64,000 nt of DNA from Sinomonas sp. ASV486 (GCF_030908215.1 NZ_JAVFJK010000010.1:80440-144439); one strand, 5' to 3'; counted from the stretch's first letter, positions 30,033 through 44,853 are shown. Program-made: numbers and translations. The notes: generated by a model not told the origin, from the sequence alone.

Positions 30033-30902
30033 TCAGCCAGCCAAGCCGGCGAGCGTCCGCTCCGCGCGTGCACGGACGCCGCCAGCGTCGGGACCGCCCA
30101 CGAGGATGTCCCTGCTCGATGTGCCCAGCACCTGGCCATATGCCGCCCCGAACGTCTCCCGGAGCGCGGCCGGAGTCGCCCCCTGCGCACCAAGCCCCGG
30201 GGCGAGCAGCGGACCTCTCACCGCGGCGAGATCGAGCCCGAGGCGCTGGACGGCGTCGCCGACCGTCGCGCCGACCACGAGGCCCACGGATCCATGGCCC
30301 CGCGCAGCTCCGGCGTACCTGCGGTTCTCGGCGGCCGCCGCATCGACGATCCTGCGCGCCACGGACGCGTCCCCGCCCACGTGCTGGACGGAGGCCCCCT
30401 CGGGATTGGAGGTGAGCGCAAGGACGAACACGCCCCGGCCCGTCTCGGCCGCCAGGTCGAGGGCGGGCCGGAGCGACTCGAACCCGAGGTACGGGCTCAA
30501 GGTCACGGCATCGGCAGCGAGGGGGGATTCCTCCCCCAGCCACGCCTGTGCGTAGGCGGCCATCGTCGAGCCGATATCGCCCCTCTTGGCGTCGGCGATG
30601 GTCAGCAGGTTCGCCTCTCGGGCAGCTGCGAGCAGCTCCTCGAGGACCGCGATCCCCGCGGACCCGTGGCGTTCGTAGAGCGCCACCTGCGGCTTGAGCG
30701 CGGCCGCGACGTCGGCGACCGCGGTCAGGACCGTCGCCGAGAAGCGGCGGAGGCCCTCGGCGTCGTCCGTGAGTCCCCACGAAGCGAGGAGCGACGGATG
30801 CGGATCAACGCCCACGCATAGCGGCCCGCGCCGGCCGACGGCGGCTGCGAGCCGCTCGCCGAACGGCGAGCGGCTGCCGACCACGGGGCCTGCGTCAGGC
30901 AT
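30033..30902 (-). CDS. pyrF: Orotidine 5'-phosphate decarboxylase (type 2)
   Basis: Final step of UMP synthesis. The 289-residue protein belongs to the longer type 2 group, with catalytic DAKRGD at 104-109 in [14 protein letters not shown] and the C-terminal APGLGAQG phosphate site. ATG 30902 overlaps the carB stop by 8 bases, which fixes translation coupling. It is the last gene of the pyr operon before mihF. Confidence 0.95.
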   Translation of the reverse strand: MPDAGPVVGSRSPFGERLAAAVGRRGPLCVGVDPHPSLLASWGLTDDAEGLRRFSATVLTAVADVAAALKPQVALYERHGSAGIAVLEELLAAAREANLLTIADAKRGDIGSTMAAYAQAWLGEESPLAADAVTLSPYLGFESLRPALDLAAETGRGVFVLALTSNPEGASVQHVGGDASVARRIVDAAAAENRRYAGAARGHGSVGLVVGATVGDAVQRLGLDLAAVRGPLLAPGLGAQGATPAALRETFGAAYGQVLGTSSRDILVGGPDAGGVRARAERTLAGLAG

Positions 30903-33900
30903 GCGCGGGCTCCTCGGAGGACTCCGTACCGTGGCCTTCGGCGCTCGTGTCCTCGACGCTCGCACGCAGTGCGGCCGCGTGCTCCTGAAGGCTCGTAACG
31001 CCCCACTCGAAGCTGCGCATCGCCTCGATCGCGAGGACGGCGAAGTTGAACTCGGCGACCGTCGTGATGCACGGCTTGCCGTTCGACGTCGCCGCGGCCC
31101 GGATCTCGTAGCCGTCTCCACGGGCAGTTCCGCCGGATGGCGTGTTGAAGACCATGTCGATCTTGCCGTCATTGATGAGGTCGACGATCGTGCCCTCACC
31201 CTCACGGGCCGCGGCCGGGCTCTGGGCCACCGCCGCGCCCGAGGCCTCCGTCACCTTGCGCACGACGGTTGCGTTGATGCCGTTGCGGTTCAGGACCGCG
31301 GCGGTGCCGCCCGTCGCGACGATCTCGAAGCCGAGGTCCGAGAGCTTCTTGACGGCCAGGATGATCGAGCGCTTGTCCCGGTTAGCCACCGAGACGAAGA
31401 CGCGGCCGGACGTCGGCAGAGCGCTGTTGGCCGCGGCCTGGCTCTTGGCGAAGGCCGTGTCGAAGTGCTTGTCGATGCCCATGACCTCACCCGTGGACCG
31501 CATCTCGGGGCCGAGCAGGCTGTCCACGACCGTGCCCTCCGGCGTCCGGAAGCGGCTGAACGGGAGGACCGCCTCCTTCACGGCCACCGGCGCATTCGCG
31601 GGGACGTGCGTGCCATCACCCGTCTCGGGGAGCATGTGGTACGCGGTGCGGAGCTGCTTGACCGTCACGCCAGTGCCGATCAGCGCCGCCGCCTTGGCCA
31701 GCTGGACGCCCGTGGCCTTCGAGACGAACGGCACGGTGCGGGACGCGCGCGGGTTCGCCTCGAGGACGTAGAGGACGTCCGCGGCGAGTGCGAACTGGAT
31801 GTTGATCAGACCGCGGACGCCCACGCCCTCCGCGATCGCCTCGGTCGCGGAACGGACCCGATCGGCCACGTCCGTGCCCAGCGTGAAGGGAGGGAGCACG
31901 CACGCCGAGTCGCCGGAGTGGATGCCCGCCTCCTCGATGTGCTCCATGATGCCGCCGAGGAACAAATCGGTGCCGTCGTAGAGGGCGTCCACGTCGATTT
32001 CGATCGCGTCCTCGAGGAAGCGGTCGATCAGCACGGGGTGGTCCGGGGTGATCTCGGTCGCGTTGTCGATGTAGCGGTGCAGGTTGGACTCGTCGTAGAC
32101 GATCTCCATGCCGCGGCCGCCGAGCACGTACGACGGACGGACCAGGACGGGGTAGCCGATCTCGTCAGCGATGCGCTTTGCCTGTTCGAAGGACACTGCG
32201 GTGCCGTTCTTCGGCGAGACCAGTCCCGCGTCATCGAGCACCTTCGCGAAGGCGCCACGGTGCTCGGCAAGGTCGATCGCCTCCGGGGACGTGCCGAGGA
32301 TCGGCACGCCGGCATCTTCGAGCTGCTGGGCGAGCTTGAGGGGCGTCTGGCCCCCGAGCTGGACGAACACGCCGATGACCCCGCCGGTCCGCTCCTCGGC
32401 CGCGACCACCTCGAGCACGTCCTCAAGGGTGAGGGGCTCGAAGTACAGGCGGGTCGAGATGTCGTAGTCCGTGGAGACGGTCTCCGGGTTGCAGTTGACC
32501 ATCACGGTCTCGTAGCCGGCCTTGCGCAGGGCCATGGTCGCGTGGACGCACGAGTAGTCGAACTCGATGCCCTGGCCGATCCGGTTCGGACCTGATCCGA
32601 GGATGATGATCGAGGGCTTCCCATGCAGCGCAATTTCATCCTCCTCGTCATAAGAGGAGTAGTGGTACGGCGTGTAGGCCGCGAACTCGGCGGCGCACGT
32701 GTCCACGGTCTTGTACACGGGCCGGACTCCGAGGGCCTGCCGGACTCCTCGCACCACAGCCTCAGACGAATGCGTGAGGGCCCCGATCTGCTCGTCCGAG
32801 AAGCCGTGGCGCTTCGCGAGCCGGAGGATGTCCTCGGTCAGGGCCGGTGCAGCGTGGACCTCCGCCGCGACCTCGTTCAGGAGCACGAGCTGGTCCAGGA
32901 ACCACGGATCGATCTTCGTCGCCTCATAGAGGTCCTCGACCGTGGCTCCGCCCAGGAGCGCCCGCTGCACCTGGGACAGTCGGTCGGTCGTCGGCCGCTT
33001 GGCCTTCTCGATCAGCCCGGCGACCTCGTAGTCCGGCACCGGCGAGAAGTCGAGCTGGGCGCCCTTCTGCTCGAGGGACCGCAGGGCCTTCTGGAGGGCC
33101 TCGGTGAAGTTGCGCCCGAGCGCCATGGCCTCGCCGACGCTCTTCATGGTCGTGGTCAGCGTCGGGTCCGCGGCAGGGAACTTCTCGAACGCGAAGCGCG
33201 GGACCTTGACCACGACGTAGTCCAGCGTCGGCTCGAAGCTCGCCGGAGTCTTCTGCGTGATGTCATTGGGGATCTCGTCGAGCGTGTAGCCGAGAGAGAG
33301 CTTCGTGGCGATCTTGGCGATTGCGAAGCCCGTGGCCTTCGAGGCGAGGGCCGAGGAACGGGAGACGCGCGGGTTCATCTCGATGACGACGACGCGGCCG
33401 GTGGTCGGCTCGACCGCGAACTGGATGTTGCAGCCGCCCGTGTCGACGCCGACCTCGCGGATGACGGCGATCGCGACGTCCCGCAGCTTCTGGTACTCGC
33501 GGTCGGTGAGCGTCAGAGCCGGGGCGACGGTGATGGAATCGCCCGTGTGGACGCCGACCGGGTCGAAGTTCTCGATCGAGCACACGACGACGACGTTGTC
33601 GTTCTTGTCGCGCATCATCTCGAGCTCGTACTCCTTCCAGCCGAGGATGCTCTCCTCAAGGAGCACCTCGGTGGTCGGGCTGTACTGGAGCCCCTGGCCG
33701 ACGATCCGGTGCAGGTCCGCCTCGTTGTAGGCCAGACCCGAGCCGAGCCCTCCCATCGTGAAGGAGGGGCGGACCACGAGCGGGTAGCCGAGGTCACCGG
33801 CGGCCGCGAGGGCCTCATCCATCGTGTGGACGATGTGGCTGCGGGCACTCTCGGCCCCGCAGCGCGCAACGACGCCCTTGAACTTCTCGCGGTCCTCGCC

Positions 33901-34275
33901 GAGCTCGATCGCCTCGATATTCGCGCCGATGAGCTCGACGTCGTACTTCTCGAGCACGCCGTTCTTGTCCAGGGCGATCGCCGTGTTGAGCGCGGTCTGG
34001 CCGCCGAGGGTGGGGAGGATCGCGTCAGGGCGTTCCTTCGCGATGATCTTCTCGACCACGTCCGGCGTGATCGGCTCGACGTAAGTAGCGTCCGCGAACT
34101 CGGGATCGGTCATGATCGTCGCCGGGTTCGAGTTGACGAGGATGACCCGCAGGCCCTCCTCCTTGAGGACGCGGAGGGCCTGCGTGCCGGAGTAGTCGAA
34201 CTCTGCGGCCTGACCGATGACGATCGGGCCCGAGCCGATGACCAGGACGCTCTTCAGGTCGGTACGCTTCGGCAT
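30895..34275 (-). CDS. carB: Carbamoyl-phosphate synthase large subunit
   Basis: Makes carbamoyl phosphate for pyrimidine and arginine synthesis, using ammonia channelled from CarA. The 1126-residue protein has two ATP-grasp halves, each opening with a GSGPxxIGQ motif ([39 protein letters not shown]), and a C-terminal MGS-like allosteric domain. It is about 50 residues longer than E. coli CarB, with a Glu/Ser-rich tail. The ATG overlaps the carA stop by one base (TAATG). Confidence 0.97.
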   Translation of the reverse strand: MPKRTDLKSVLVIGSGPIVIGQAAEFDYSGTQALRVLKEEGLRVILVNSNPATIMTDPEFADATYVEPITPDVVEKIIAKERPDAILPTLGGQTALNTAIALDKNGVLEKYDVELIGANIEAIELGEDREKFKGVVARCGAESARSHIVHTMDEALAAAGDLGYPLVVRPSFTMGGLGSGLAYNEADLHRIVGQGLQYSPTTEVLLEESILGWKEYELEMMRDKNDNVVVVCSIENFDPVGVHTGDSITVAPALTLTDREYQKLRDVAIAVIREVGVDTGGCNIQFAVEPTTGRVVVIEMNPRVSRSSALASKATGFAIAKIATKLSLGYTLDEIPNDITQKTPASFEPTLDYVVVKVPRFAFEKFPAADPTLTTTMKSVGEAMALGRNFTEALQKALRSLEQKGAQLDFSPVPDYEVAGLIEKAKRPTTDRLSQVQRALLGGATVEDLYEATKIDPWFLDQLVLLNEVAAEVHAAPALTEDILRLAKRHGFSDEQIGALTHSSEAVVRGVRQALGVRPVYKTVDTCAAEFAAYTPYHYSSYDEEDEIALHGKPSIIILGSGPNRIGQGIEFDYSCVHATMALRKAGYETVMVNCNPETVSTDYDISTRLYFEPLTLEDVLEVVAAEERTGGVIGVFVQLGGQTPLKLAQQLEDAGVPILGTSPEAIDLAEHRGAFAKVLDDAGLVSPKNGTAVSFEQAKRIADEIGYPVLVRPSYVLGGRGMEIVYDESNLHRYIDNATEITPDHPVLIDRFLEDAIEIDVDALYDGTDLFLGGIMEHIEEAGIHSGDSACVLPPFTLGTDVADRVRSATEAIAEGVGVRGLINIQFALAADVLYVLEANPRASRTVPFVSKATGVQLAKAAALIGTGVTVKQLRTAYHMLPETGDGTHVPANAPVAVKEAVLPFSRFRTPEGTVVDSLLGPEMRSTGEVMGIDKHFDTAFAKSQAAANSALPTSGRVFVSVANRDKRSIILAVKKLSDLGFEIVATGGTAAVLNRNGINATVVRKVTEASGAAVAQSPAAAREGEGTIVDLINDGKIDMVFNTPSGGTARGDGYEIRAAATSNGKPCITTVAEFNFAVLAIEAMRSFEWGVTSLQEHAAALRASVEDTSAEGHGTESSEEPAHA

Positions 34276-35480
34276 TACTTCGCTTCCTGGGTCTTGGTGG
34301 TCTCCATCAGGTCGATGAAGCGGTCGAAGAGGTACGCGGCGTCGTGCGGCCCGGCCGCCGCCTCGGGGTGGTACTGGACGGAGAAGGCGGGGATGTCGAG
34401 GCAGGCGAGACCTTCGACGACCTGGTCGTTGAGGCTGATGTGGCTCACTTCGACGCGCCCGTAGCGCTCCTCGGGCGCGAGGGTGGCGCCCTCGAGCGGG
34501 GCATCGACCGCGAAGCCGTGGTTCTGGCTCGTGATCTCGACCTTGCCCGTGCGTCGGTCCATGACCGGCTGGTTGATGCCGCGGTGGCCGTAGCGGAGCT
34601 TGTAGGTGCCGAACCCGAGGGCGCGGCCCAGGATCTGGTTGCCGAAGCAGATGCCGAAGTACGGCAGCTTCGTATCCAGCACCGAGCGGAGCAGCCTCAC
34701 CTGGGCATCCGCCGTCGCGGGATCGCCGGGACCGTTGGACATGAAGAATCCGTCGGGGCTGGCTGCCGTGACGTCCTCGACCGTCGCGGTGGCGGGCAGT
34801 ACGTGCACCCGTACGCCGCGCTCGGCGAACCGGTGCGGCGTCATGGCCTTGATGCCGAGGTCGATGGCCGCGATCGTGAACCGGGGCTCGCCCGTCCAGC
34901 CATGGTCGGAGGGCTCCACAGTGTAGGCCTCGTCGACGCTGACCTCCTCGGCGAGACGCGAGCCCTCCATCGGGGCACCCGCGAGCACGTCGTCGAGCAG
35001 TTCGCTGTCCGAACGCCGCGCCGCATCGCCGGAGAAGATCGCGGCACGCATGGTCTTGTGCTCGCGGAGGTGTCGGGTGATCGCGCGGGTGTCAACGCCC
35101 TGGATGCCCACGATGCCCTGGTCGACGAGTTCGTCGTCGAGGCTGCGCTCGCTGCGCCAGTTCGACGGGCGGCGTGCGGGATCACGCACCACATAACCGG
35201 CGACCCAGATGCGGCGCGACTCGGCGTCCTCGGAATTCACCCCCGTGTTGCCGATGTGTGGCGCCGTCTGCACGACGATCTGGCGCGCGTACGAGGGATC
35301 GGTGATCGTCTCCTGGTACCCGGTCATGCCGGTCGCGAAGACGACCTCACCGAGCGTCGAACCCATGGCGCCGTAGCTGCGCCCGCGGAACATCTTCCCG
35401 TCCTCGAGCACGAGGACTGCCGGCTGCGGGGCAGTCCCCTGCTGCGGGTTGGTCCGATCAATGGTGGCGTTCTCAGTCAC
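34275..35480 (-). CDS. carA: Carbamoyl-phosphate synthase small subunit
   Basis: The glutaminase subunit of carbamoyl-phosphate synthase. In 401 residues the class I amidotransferase triad is visible: Cys in FGICFGNQ (about 276-283), His and Glu in [11 protein letters not shown] near 369-371. GTG 35480 overlaps the stop of the PH-like gene by 4 bases (GTGA). Confidence 0.97.
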   Translation of the reverse strand: MTENATIDRTNPQQGTAPQPAVLVLEDGKMFRGRSYGAMGSTLGEVVFATGMTGYQETITDPSYARQIVVQTAPHIGNTGVNSEDAESRRIWVAGYVVRDPARRPSNWRSERSLDDELVDQGIVGIQGVDTRAITRHLREHKTMRAAIFSGDAARRSDSELLDDVLAGAPMEGSRLAEEVSVDEAYTVEPSDHGWTGEPRFTIAAIDLGIKAMTPHRFAERGVRVHVLPATATVEDVTAASPDGFFMSNGPGDPATADAQVRLLRSVLDTKLPYFGICFGNQILGRALGFGTYKLRYGHRGINQPVMDRRTGKVEITSQNHGFAVDAPLEGATLAPEERYGRVEVSHISLNDQVVEGLACLDIPAFSVQYHPEAAAGPHDAAYLFDRFIDLMETTKTQEAK

Positions 35481-36004
35481 TGCACACTCTTTCCCTGATC
35501 CGCGCCGCTGCCGGCCTCGGAACCCATCAAGTCTTCAATCGCTGCCACGAAGGCATTCTTCTCTTCTGCATAGCGGGGCCGGAAGCCCGTGTCCACGGCG
35601 GTCCCGCCGAGACGCCACGCAAGGACCACGAGTCCGTCCTTCTCGACGAACTTTCCCGCCATGCCGGATTCGAGCCGCACACCCTCGAGATCGTCACGCG
35701 GGATGAACACGTCGCGGGCGCCGGAGCGTTCGAACACCACGCCGGCGTCAGTCACGACCGCGTCGGCCCCCGTGCGGACACCCAGACCGTGGGCCGCCAC
35801 CCTGTCGAGCCAGTCCCCAGCCGTCGTCGTGACAACGTACTGTCCGGCGCATCGGAAGCGTTCCGCGCCGGCGTCCGCGGGCGTCGGCTGCGGCGTGCCG
35901 ATTCCCGACTGCCGCCGGATGCGCCGTCGCCAGCCCAGCCACATGAGTGCCAGGAGCACGAGCGCGAAGGCCAACATCTCAAGTCCAGGACCGAGCCGCT
36001 CCAT
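35477..36004 (-). CDS. PH-like membrane-anchored protein inside the pyr operon
   Basis: This 175-residue protein has one N-terminal transmembrane helix (about 10-25), a basic stop-transfer WRRRIRRQ, then a soluble domain with a strand pattern ([23 protein letters not shown]) reminiscent of bacterial PH domains. It is not an enzyme of the pathway. Its ATG overlaps the pyrC stop by 1 base and its stop overlaps carA by 4, so it is fully embedded between pathway genes. Function unknown; a PH-like protein in this place is, from memory, common in Micrococcaceae. Confidence 0.75.
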   Translation of the reverse strand: MERLGPGLEMLAFALVLLALMWLGWRRRIRRQSGIGTPQPTPADAGAERFRCAGQYVVTTTAGDWLDRVAAHGLGVRTGADAVVTDAGVVFERSGARDVFIPRDDLEGVRLESGMAGKFVEKDGLVVLAWRLGGTAVDTGFRPRYAEEKNAFVAAIEDLMGSEAGSGADQGKSVQ

Positions 36005-37341
36005 CAGCGTCCCCCCGCGCGTTCGGCCACCGAGATGGGGTGCGGGGTGTTGAGGGCTCCGTCGAGCACCGTTGGGTGCCCCGCGTAGAACGTCGCGACG
36101 ACGCGTCCTGGGAGCTCGCGGCCGCCGAACGGCGAGTTGCGCCCTTTCGTGGCCTGGACCGAGGGGTCAACGGTCCACCGCGCAGCGGGATCGACGAGCG
36201 TGATGTTCGCGGGCTCGCCTTCGGCGAGCGGGCGTCCCTGATCCGCAAGCCGGCCGATCGCCGCGGGAACCTCGGACAGGACGCGGGCCACGTCGCGCCA
36301 GCCCATCAGGCCGGTCTCGACCATGGCGAGCTGGACCACCGAGAGAGCCGTCTCGAGGCCCGTCATGCCCATCGCAGCCTGCACCCACTCGCACTCCTTG
36401 TGCTCGCTCGGGTGCGGCGCGTGGTCGGTGCCGACCACATCGATCGTGCCGTCGGCGAGAGCAGCGCGAAGGGCCTCGACGTCGCTGTGGGTCCGCAGCG
36501 GCGGGTTGACCTTGTAGACCGGATCGTAGGTGCGCACGAGCTCGTCCGTGAGCAGCAGGTGGTGCGGCGTGACCTCGGCGGTCACGCTGATCCCGCGGGC
36601 CTTCGCCCAGCGGATGATGTCCACCGAGCCGGCCGTCGAGACGTGGCACACATGCAGTCGGGACCCGACGTGCTGGGCCAGCAGCACGTCGCGGGCGATG
36701 ATGCTTTCCTCCGCGACGGCGGGCCAGCCGGGCAGCCCGAGGATCGCCGAGACCGAGCCCTCGTTCATTTGCGCACCCGCCGTGAGCCGCGGTTCCTGCG
36801 CGTGCTGGGCCACGACGCCGTCGACGGCCTTGACGTACTCGAGGGCGCGCCGCATGAGGACGGGGTCGTGGACGCACATGCCGTCGTCCGAGAACATGCG
36901 CACCGCGGCGGCTGACTCCGCCATCGCGCCGAGCTCCGCGAGCCGCTCGCCCTTCAGGCCGACAGTCACGGCCCCCACGGGGCGGACGTCGACCCAACCG
37001 GCGCGGCGCCCGAGGTGCGCGACCTGCTCGACGACGCCTGCCGTGTCCGCTACCGGGCTCGAGTTGGCCATGGCATGGACGGCGGTGTAGCCGCCGAGGG
37101 CCGCGGCCCTTGAGCCGGTCTCGACCGTCTCGGCGTCCTCGCGGCCGGGCTCCCGCAGGTGCGTGTGCACGTCGACGAATCCCGGCAGCGCCACGAGGCC
37201 TTGCGCATCGACCACCGTTGCCCCTGCGGCGTCGAGAGCCGAACCAATCGCCGCGATCACACCGTCGGCGATGAGGAGGTCGGCGGCCGTCTCCCCGTAG
37301 AGCGAGGCGCCACGGATGAGGTAGCGGGTCGACGGCGTCAT
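36004..37341 (-). CDS. pyrC: Dihydroorotase
   Basis: Cyclises carbamoyl aspartate to dihydroorotate. The 445-residue protein is a type I dihydroorotase with metal-binding [10 protein letters not shown] near 57-66, later metal histidines (TPHHLLL and [10 protein letters not shown]) and the aspartate region GTDHAPH. ATG 37341 overlaps the pyrB stop (ATGA). Confidence 0.96.
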   Translation of the reverse strand: MTPSTRYLIRGASLYGETAADLLIADGVIAAIGSALDAAGATVVDAQGLVALPGFVDVHTHLREPGREDAETVETGSRAAALGGYTAVHAMANSSPVADTAGVVEQVAHLGRRAGWVDVRPVGAVTVGLKGERLAELGAMAESAAAVRMFSDDGMCVHDPVLMRRALEYVKAVDGVVAQHAQEPRLTAGAQMNEGSVSAILGLPGWPAVAEESIIARDVLLAQHVGSRLHVCHVSTAGSVDIIRWAKARGISVTAEVTPHHLLLTDELVRTYDPVYKVNPPLRTHSDVEALRAALADGTIDVVGTDHAPHPSEHKECEWVQAAMGMTGLETALSVVQLAMVETGLMGWRDVARVLSEVPAAIGRLADQGRPLAEGEPANITLVDPAARWTVDPSVQATKGRNSPFGGRELPGRVVATFYAGHPTVLDGALNTPHPISVAERAGGR

Positions 37342-38345
37342 GAGGCTGTCTCCTTCAGCTGGAGTGCGGCTGCGGGCTCGCCCGCGAGGCCGCCGGACAT
37401 GAGCAGGTAGAGCACGGCCATCCGGACGGACACGCCGTTGGCAACCTGCTTGAGCACCTGTGAGCGCTCGGAGTCCGCCGCTGCCGACGAGATCTCGAGG
37501 CCGCGCACCATGGGCCCGGGATGCATGATGATCGTGTCCTTGAGGCCGAGTTCGTCCAGTCGGCCGAACCTCTCATCGCCGAGGCCCCAACGGCGCGAAT
37601 ACTCACCCGTGGATGGGAAGTACGAGGCGTTCATGCGCTCTGCCTGGACGCGGAGCATCATGATCGCGTCCGGTCGCGACGCGATGGCCTCGTCGAGATC
37701 GTAGGAAACCGCGGAGGGCCACAGATCGACGCCGATCGGCAGGAGTGTGGGCGGGGCCACAAGCGTCACGTGGGCGCCGAGTGTCGTGAGGAGCCACACA
37801 TCGGAACGGGCCACACGCGAGTGCAGGATGTCCCCGACGATGAGGACCTTCGCACCCGCCAGGTCCGCCCCGCCCGATGGGGTACCCGCGAGCTTCGACC
37901 AGTGCCGGCGGAGGGTGAACGCGTCCAGAAGCGCCTGGGTGGGGTGCTCGTGAGTGCCGTCGCCGGCGTTGACCACAGCGGCGCTGATCCAGTCCGTCGT
38001 CGCGAGACGGTGCGGCGCCCCGGAGGCCGGGTGGCGGATCACGACGGCGTCGGCGCCGATCGCCTCGAGGGTCTGGGCAGTGTCCTTGAGCGATTCGCCC
38101 TTGGAGACGGACGAGCCCTTGGCCGCGAAGTTGATCACGTCGGCGGAGAGACGCTTGGCCGCGGCCTCGAACGAGATCCGGGTCCGGGTCGAGTCCTCGA
38201 AGAAGAGGTTGACGACCGTACGGCCACGCAGTGCGGGGAGCTTCTTGACCTCGCGGGAGTTGACCGCATCCATCTCCTCGGCCGTATCGAGGACGCGGAT
38301 CGCGTCCCCGCGGGAGAGGTCCCGGGTGGAGAGCAGGTGCTTCAT
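37338..38345 (-). CDS. pyrB: Aspartate carbamoyltransferase catalytic subunit
   Basis: Joins carbamoyl phosphate and aspartate. The 335-residue protein has the carbamoyl-phosphate loop STRTRISFE (about 52-60) and [10 protein letters not shown]. No regulatory subunit pyrI is present, as usual in actinobacteria. The start lies 3 bases after the pyrR stop. Confidence 0.96.
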   Translation of the reverse strand: MKHLLSTRDLSRGDAIRVLDTAEEMDAVNSREVKKLPALRGRTVVNLFFEDSTRTRISFEAAAKRLSADVINFAAKGSSVSKGESLKDTAQTLEAIGADAVVIRHPASGAPHRLATTDWISAAVVNAGDGTHEHPTQALLDAFTLRRHWSKLAGTPSGGADLAGAKVLIVGDILHSRVARSDVWLLTTLGAHVTLVAPPTLLPIGVDLWPSAVSYDLDEAIASRPDAIMMLRVQAERMNASYFPSTGEYSRRWGLGDERFGRLDELGLKDTIIMHPGPMVRGLEISSAAADSERSQVLKQVANGVSVRMAVLYLLMSGGLAGEPAAALQLKETAS

Positions 38346-38348
38346 GCG

Positions 38349-39050
<702 letters not shown>

Positions 39051-39052
39051 TC

Positions 39053-39058
39053 ACGCTA
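39053..39058 (-). promoter_or_regulatory. Putative -10 element of the pyr operon
   Basis: Minus-strand TAGCGT lies about 25 bases upstream of the PyrR hairpin, giving a leader of roughly 50 bases. The -35 is not clear. Confidence 0.4.
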
Positions 39059-39146
39059 CCACACGGGAGCAGGTCTCCCCGGGGTCCTGTGGGCGCCGTC
39101 ACCCGGGCGTGCGGGCGTGCCACCGCGCCCCGGCTAGCCTTGTGCC

Positions 39147-40346
39147 ATGACGACCGGCAAGCCGAGGTGGGAGCGGCCCGGGCCAGGGCAGCGGCCCCCT
39201 CAGCAGGAGCTTCTCGTGCCCGTCCCGCCCCGGCGGCGGACCGATGTCCGCGCAGGGCTCCTCGCCGTCCTCGTGGCGGGCACGGGCCTGCTCATCGCGG
39301 GCCTCGCGGTCGTCGTGCCCTTCCTGGTCCGAGCGACCGGCAGCGCCGGCTTCCTCGTCGGGTTCCTGCTCTCGCTGTTCCCGCTCGTGGTCGTGCTCCT
39401 CGCCGTCCATCTCGTGGACCGTTGGGAGCCCGAGCCACGGCGGCTGCTCGCCTTCGCCCTCGCGTGGGGCGCCGTCATGGCCGTCGCCGCCACGACACTC
39501 ATCCAGCCGCTCTTCATGGGCGTGTTCGGCCCGCGCGCTGCCAGCGCCGCCCAGACGGCGGAGTTCCTGGCCACGATCGAGGCGCCGGTCGTCGAGGAAC
39601 TGTCCAAGGGCCTCGGCCTGCTCATCCTCATGTTCGCGGCACGCAAGTACATCGACGGGCCGGTGGATGGGATCGTCTACGGGATGACGATCGCCGCCGG
39701 CTTCGCGTTCACGGAGAACATCCTCTACTTCGGCAGGCTCTACGCGGAGACATCGGGATCGGCAGCCTCCCTCGCTGTTGTCTTCACGATGCGCGGCGTC
39801 CTCTCACCGTTCGCGCACGCGATGTTCACGGGCACGCTCGGCCTCGTCACGGGGCTCGCCGCCCGGCGGTGGAGCCCCGGCCTCGTGCTCGGCGCGTTCG
39901 CGGTGGGGCTGCTTCCCGCCATGCTCCTGCACAACATCTGGAACAGCGCCGGCGAGGACTTCTTCCTGCTGTACGTCATCGTGCAGCTCCCGCTCTTCGG
40001 CGCGGCAGTGCTCGGCGTGTACCTCCTGCGCCGCTCCGAGGCGAGGCTCACCCACAGACGGCTCGTCGAGTACGCGCAGGCTGGCTGGTTCACTCCGCTC
40101 GAGGTAGACATGCTGGCCACGCCGCGCGGCCGGCGAGCGGGCCTGAGATGGGCCGCGTCACTCGGACGCAGGAAGGCAATGCGGTCCTTCATCCGCACTG
40201 CGACGGAGCTCGCCGCCACGCGCCAACGAGTGCTCAGCGGCCGCGATGTCCGCGGCTACGCGGCGACCGAGCGCGGCCTCCTCGATCGTTCCCGGCGCGA
40301 ACGGGCGGCCGTGCTCGGCATTCCCCCGACCGGACCGCAGCTGTAG
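39147..40346 (+). CDS. PrsW family intramembrane metalloprotease
   Basis: The 399-residue protein has about eight hydrophobic helices and the PrsW motifs EAPVVEELSKG (Glu150-Glu151), FTENILYF (about 189-196), FAHAMFTGTLG and LPAMLLHNIWNSAG. Bacillus PrsW cleaves an anti-sigma factor; no such partner is nearby, so the substrate is unknown. A soluble basic C-terminal tail of about 100 residues is unusual for the minimal family. TAGCCT (39135-39140) stands 6 bases before ATG 39147, with no Shine-Dalgarno, so it is likely leaderless. It diverges from pyrR. Confidence 0.88.
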   Translation: MTTGKPRWERPGPGQRPPQQELLVPVPPRRRTDVRAGLLAVLVAGTGLLIAGLAVVVPFLVRATGSAGFLVGFLLSLFPLVVVLLAVHLVDRWEPEPRRLLAFALAWGAVMAVAATTLIQPLFMGVFGPRAASAAQTAEFLATIEAPVVEELSKGLGLLILMFAARKYIDGPVDGIVYGMTIAAGFAFTENILYFGRLYAETSGSAASLAVVFTMRGVLSPFAHAMFTGTLGLVTGLAARRWSPGLVLGAFAVGLLPAMLLHNIWNSAGEDFFLLYVIVQLPLFGAAVLGVYLLRRSEARLTHRRLVEYAQAGWFTPLEVDMLATPRGRRAGLRWAASLGRRKAMRSFIRTATELAATRQRVLSGRDVRGYAATERGLLDRSRRERAAVLGIPPTGPQL

Positions 40347-40363
40347 ACACCCCTCCCCGGGAC

Positions 40364-40401
40364 GCCGCAGGGCCCCGCCGGAATCGGCAGGGCCCTGCGG
40401 C
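40364..40401. terminator. Bidirectional terminator between prsW-like gene and nusB
   Basis: A perfect 12-bp stem (40364-40375 with 40390-40401) encloses a smaller GCCG/CGGC hairpin. It lies between the convergent stops of the protease gene and nusB. Confidence 0.8.
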
Positions 40402-40419
40402 AGCGTCGGTCTTCGACGG

Positions 40420-40830
40420 TCAGGCCAGCAGCGTCGGCTTGAGCTGCTGGAGCCGGCCGAGCAGTCCGTTGACGAACGTGGGCGACTCCTCCGTGGACAT
40501 CGTCCGCGCAAGGGCCACGGCCTCGCTCACCGCGACGCCGTCCGGGACCTCATCGTTGTACAGCAGCTCCCAGACGCCGATCCGCAGGATGACGCGGTCG
40601 ACGGCGGGCATGCGCTCGAGCGTCCAACCCTGCGAGTACGTGCTCAGGATCTCGTCGATCTGCGCCTGCTTCGCCGTGACACCGTCAACAATCGCCACGG
40701 TGTACGGGTTGATGATCTGCTCGGTCCGATCGCGTCTGCCTTGCATGGCGTCCGACGCCGCGACGGAGCGCTGCTCCGCCTCGAAGAGGATGTCGAGTGC
40801 CCGGGCTCGGGCCTTACTGCGGGCGCTCAC
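40420..40830 (-). CDS. nusB: Transcription antitermination factor NusB
   Basis: NusB with S10 binds boxA RNA in rRNA antitermination. The 136-residue protein opens SARSKARARALDILFEAEQR and carries the conserved RMPAVDRVILRIGVWELLY. GTG 40830 overlaps the efp stop by one base (TAGTG). Last gene of the aro-efp run. Confidence 0.95.
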   Translation of the reverse strand: MSARSKARARALDILFEAEQRSVAASDAMQGRRDRTEQIINPYTVAIVDGVTAKQAQIDEILSTYSQGWTLERMPAVDRVILRIGVWELLYNDEVPDGVAVSEAVALARTMSTEESPTFVNGLLGRLQQLKPTLLA

Positions 40831-41393
40831 TAGTCGTTGACACGTCCCAGGTAGCTGCCGTCGCGGGTGTCGACCTTGACCTTGGTGCCGGTCTCGAGGA
40901 AGAGAGGGACCTGGATCTCGTAGCCGGTCTCAACGGTCGCGGGCTTGGTGCCAGCGGACGAGCGGTCGCCCTGGAGGCCAGGCTCGGTGTAGGTGATCTC
41001 GAGGGTGACGCTCGGCGGAAGCTCAACGTAGAGCGGGGTGCCGTCGTGCAGCGCGATGAGGATCGTCTGGCTCTCGAGCATGAAGTTGGCGGCGTTGCCG
41101 ACAGTCGCAGCGGAGACGGTGATCTGGTCGTACGTGTCCGTGTCCATGAACACGAAGTCCTCGCCGTCCTTGTACAGGTACTGGAAGTCCCTGCGGTCCA
41201 CAGTCGCGGTGTCGACCTTCGTGCCCGCATTGAACGTACGGTCGACGACCTTGCCGGAGAGCACGTTGCGCATCTTGGTGCGTACGAAGGCACCGCCCTT
41301 GCCCGGCTTCACGTGCTGGAACTCGATGACGTTCCACAGCTGGCCGTCCAGGTTCAGCACGGTGCCGTTCTTGATGTCGTTGGTGGTTGCCAC
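40830..41393 (-). CDS. efp: Elongation factor P
   Basis: EF-P relieves ribosome stalling at polyproline. The 187-residue three-domain protein has the tip loop KPGKGGAF with Lys32. No EpmA/EpmB-type modification genes are in the window. GTG 41393 follows GAGAGG by 6 bases. An own -10-like TAGAAT (minus, 41433-41438) lies upstream. Confidence 0.97.
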   Translation of the reverse strand: MATTNDIKNGTVLNLDGQLWNVIEFQHVKPGKGGAFVRTKMRNVLSGKVVDRTFNAGTKVDTATVDRRDFQYLYKDGEDFVFMDTDTYDQITVSAATVGNAANFMLESQTILIALHDGTPLYVELPPSVTLEITYTEPGLQGDRSSAGTKPATVETGYEIQVPLFLETGTKVKVDTRDGSYLGRVND

Positions 41394-41432
41394 GTAACGC
41401 CTCTCGTATCTTCTCTCAGAAATCCGCAGACC

Positions 41433-41438
41433 ATTCTA
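41433..41438 (-). promoter_or_regulatory. Putative -10 element of efp-nusB
   Basis: Minus-strand TAGAAT, matching TATAAT at five of six positions, in the 68-base spacer between the TPR gene and efp. No good -35 is seen. Confidence 0.45.
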
Positions 41439-41461
41439 ACTGGACAGTACGCCCTACTGCG

Positions 41462-43627
<2,166 letters not shown>

Positions 43628-43631
<4 letters not shown>

Positions 43632-44827
43632 CCGGCCACCGAGTCGAGGGCAGGCGGAATGGAGGCAACGAAGGATTCGAGGTTCCGACGCGTCTCGGCG
43701 ACCGAGTCGCCGCCGAACTTCTCGAGGACGGCCTGGGCGAGCACGAGGGCCACCATGGCCTCGGCAACCACACCGGCGGCCGGCACCGCGCAGACGTCCG
43801 AGCGCTGGTGGTGGGCCTTGGCGGACTCCCCCGTGGACACGTCGATGGTGCGGAGGGCGCGGGGAACGGTCGCAATTGGCTTCATGGCCGCGCGGACGCG
43901 CAGGACATCGCCGATGCTCATGCCGCCCTCGATCCCGCCTGCCCGATTCGTCGAGCGGACGATCTTGCCGTTCTCATCGCGCACGATCTCGTCATGCGCG
44001 GCCGAGCCGCGGCGGGCCGCGGTGCGGAAGCCGTCCCCGACCTCGACGCCCTTGATGGCCTGGATGCCCATGAGCGCGCCGGCGAGGCGTGCGTCGAGCC
44101 GGCGGTCCCAGTGGACGTAGCTGCCGAGGCCCGGCGGAAGGCCGTAGGCCAGCACCTCGACGACGCCGCCGAGGGTCTCGCCCTCCTTGTGGGCAGCGTC
44201 GACTTCGGCGACCATCGCCCGAGAGGTCTCGGCGTGAAAGCAGCGGAGCGGGTCGGCGTCGAGTGCGGCGACGTCCGAGGGCAGCGGAACGGGCGCGTCC
44301 TCGGGGACGGCGACCCCCGCGATCTGGGTCGTGTGGCTGACGAGCTCGATCCCGAGCTCCCTCAGGAAGGCCGCCGCCACGGTGCCGAGTGCCACCCGGG
44401 CAGCCGTCTCGCGGGCGGAGGCGCGCTCGAGCACAGGACGGGCCTCGTCGAACCCGTATTTCTGCATTCCGGTGAAGTCTGCGTGACCGGGACGTGGACG
44501 CGTGAGCGGGGCATTGCGCGCCTGACCCTCGAGCTCGGTGGGATCGACAGGGTCGGCCGCCATGGTCTGCTCCCACTTCGGCCACTCGGTGTTGCCCACC
44601 TCGACGGCGACGGGCCCGCCCTGGGTCCTGCCGTGGCGCACGCCGCCCACGATCGTGACGGCGTCCTGCTCGAACTTCATCCTGGCGCCGCGGCCATAGC
44701 CGAGGCGGCGCCTCGCGAGGGCCTGACGGATGTCCTCGCTGGTGAGTGCCACGCCCGCGGGGAGCCCTTCGAGGATGCCAACGAGTGCCGGGCCATGAGA
44801 CTCACCGGCAGTCAACCAACGCAACAT
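43628..44827 (-). CDS. aroC: Chorismate synthase
   Basis: Makes chorismate from EPSP with reduced FMN. The 399-residue protein begins [18 protein letters not shown], includes [17 protein letters not shown], and ends with the conserved [17 protein letters not shown] region. ATG 44827 fits homologues; ATG 44836 is in frame, and the GGAGG between them is close to the first. Confidence 0.97.
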
Positions 44828-44853
44828 GACCTCCATCCTGCCACGCGGCTGCG

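Noticed and set aside
32623-34464. 613-residue open frame on the plus strand opposite carB and carA
   Set aside because: Composition (Arg/Val/Asp/His) is that of an antisense shadow, and the opposite strand encodes the intact carbamoyl-phosphate synthase genes.
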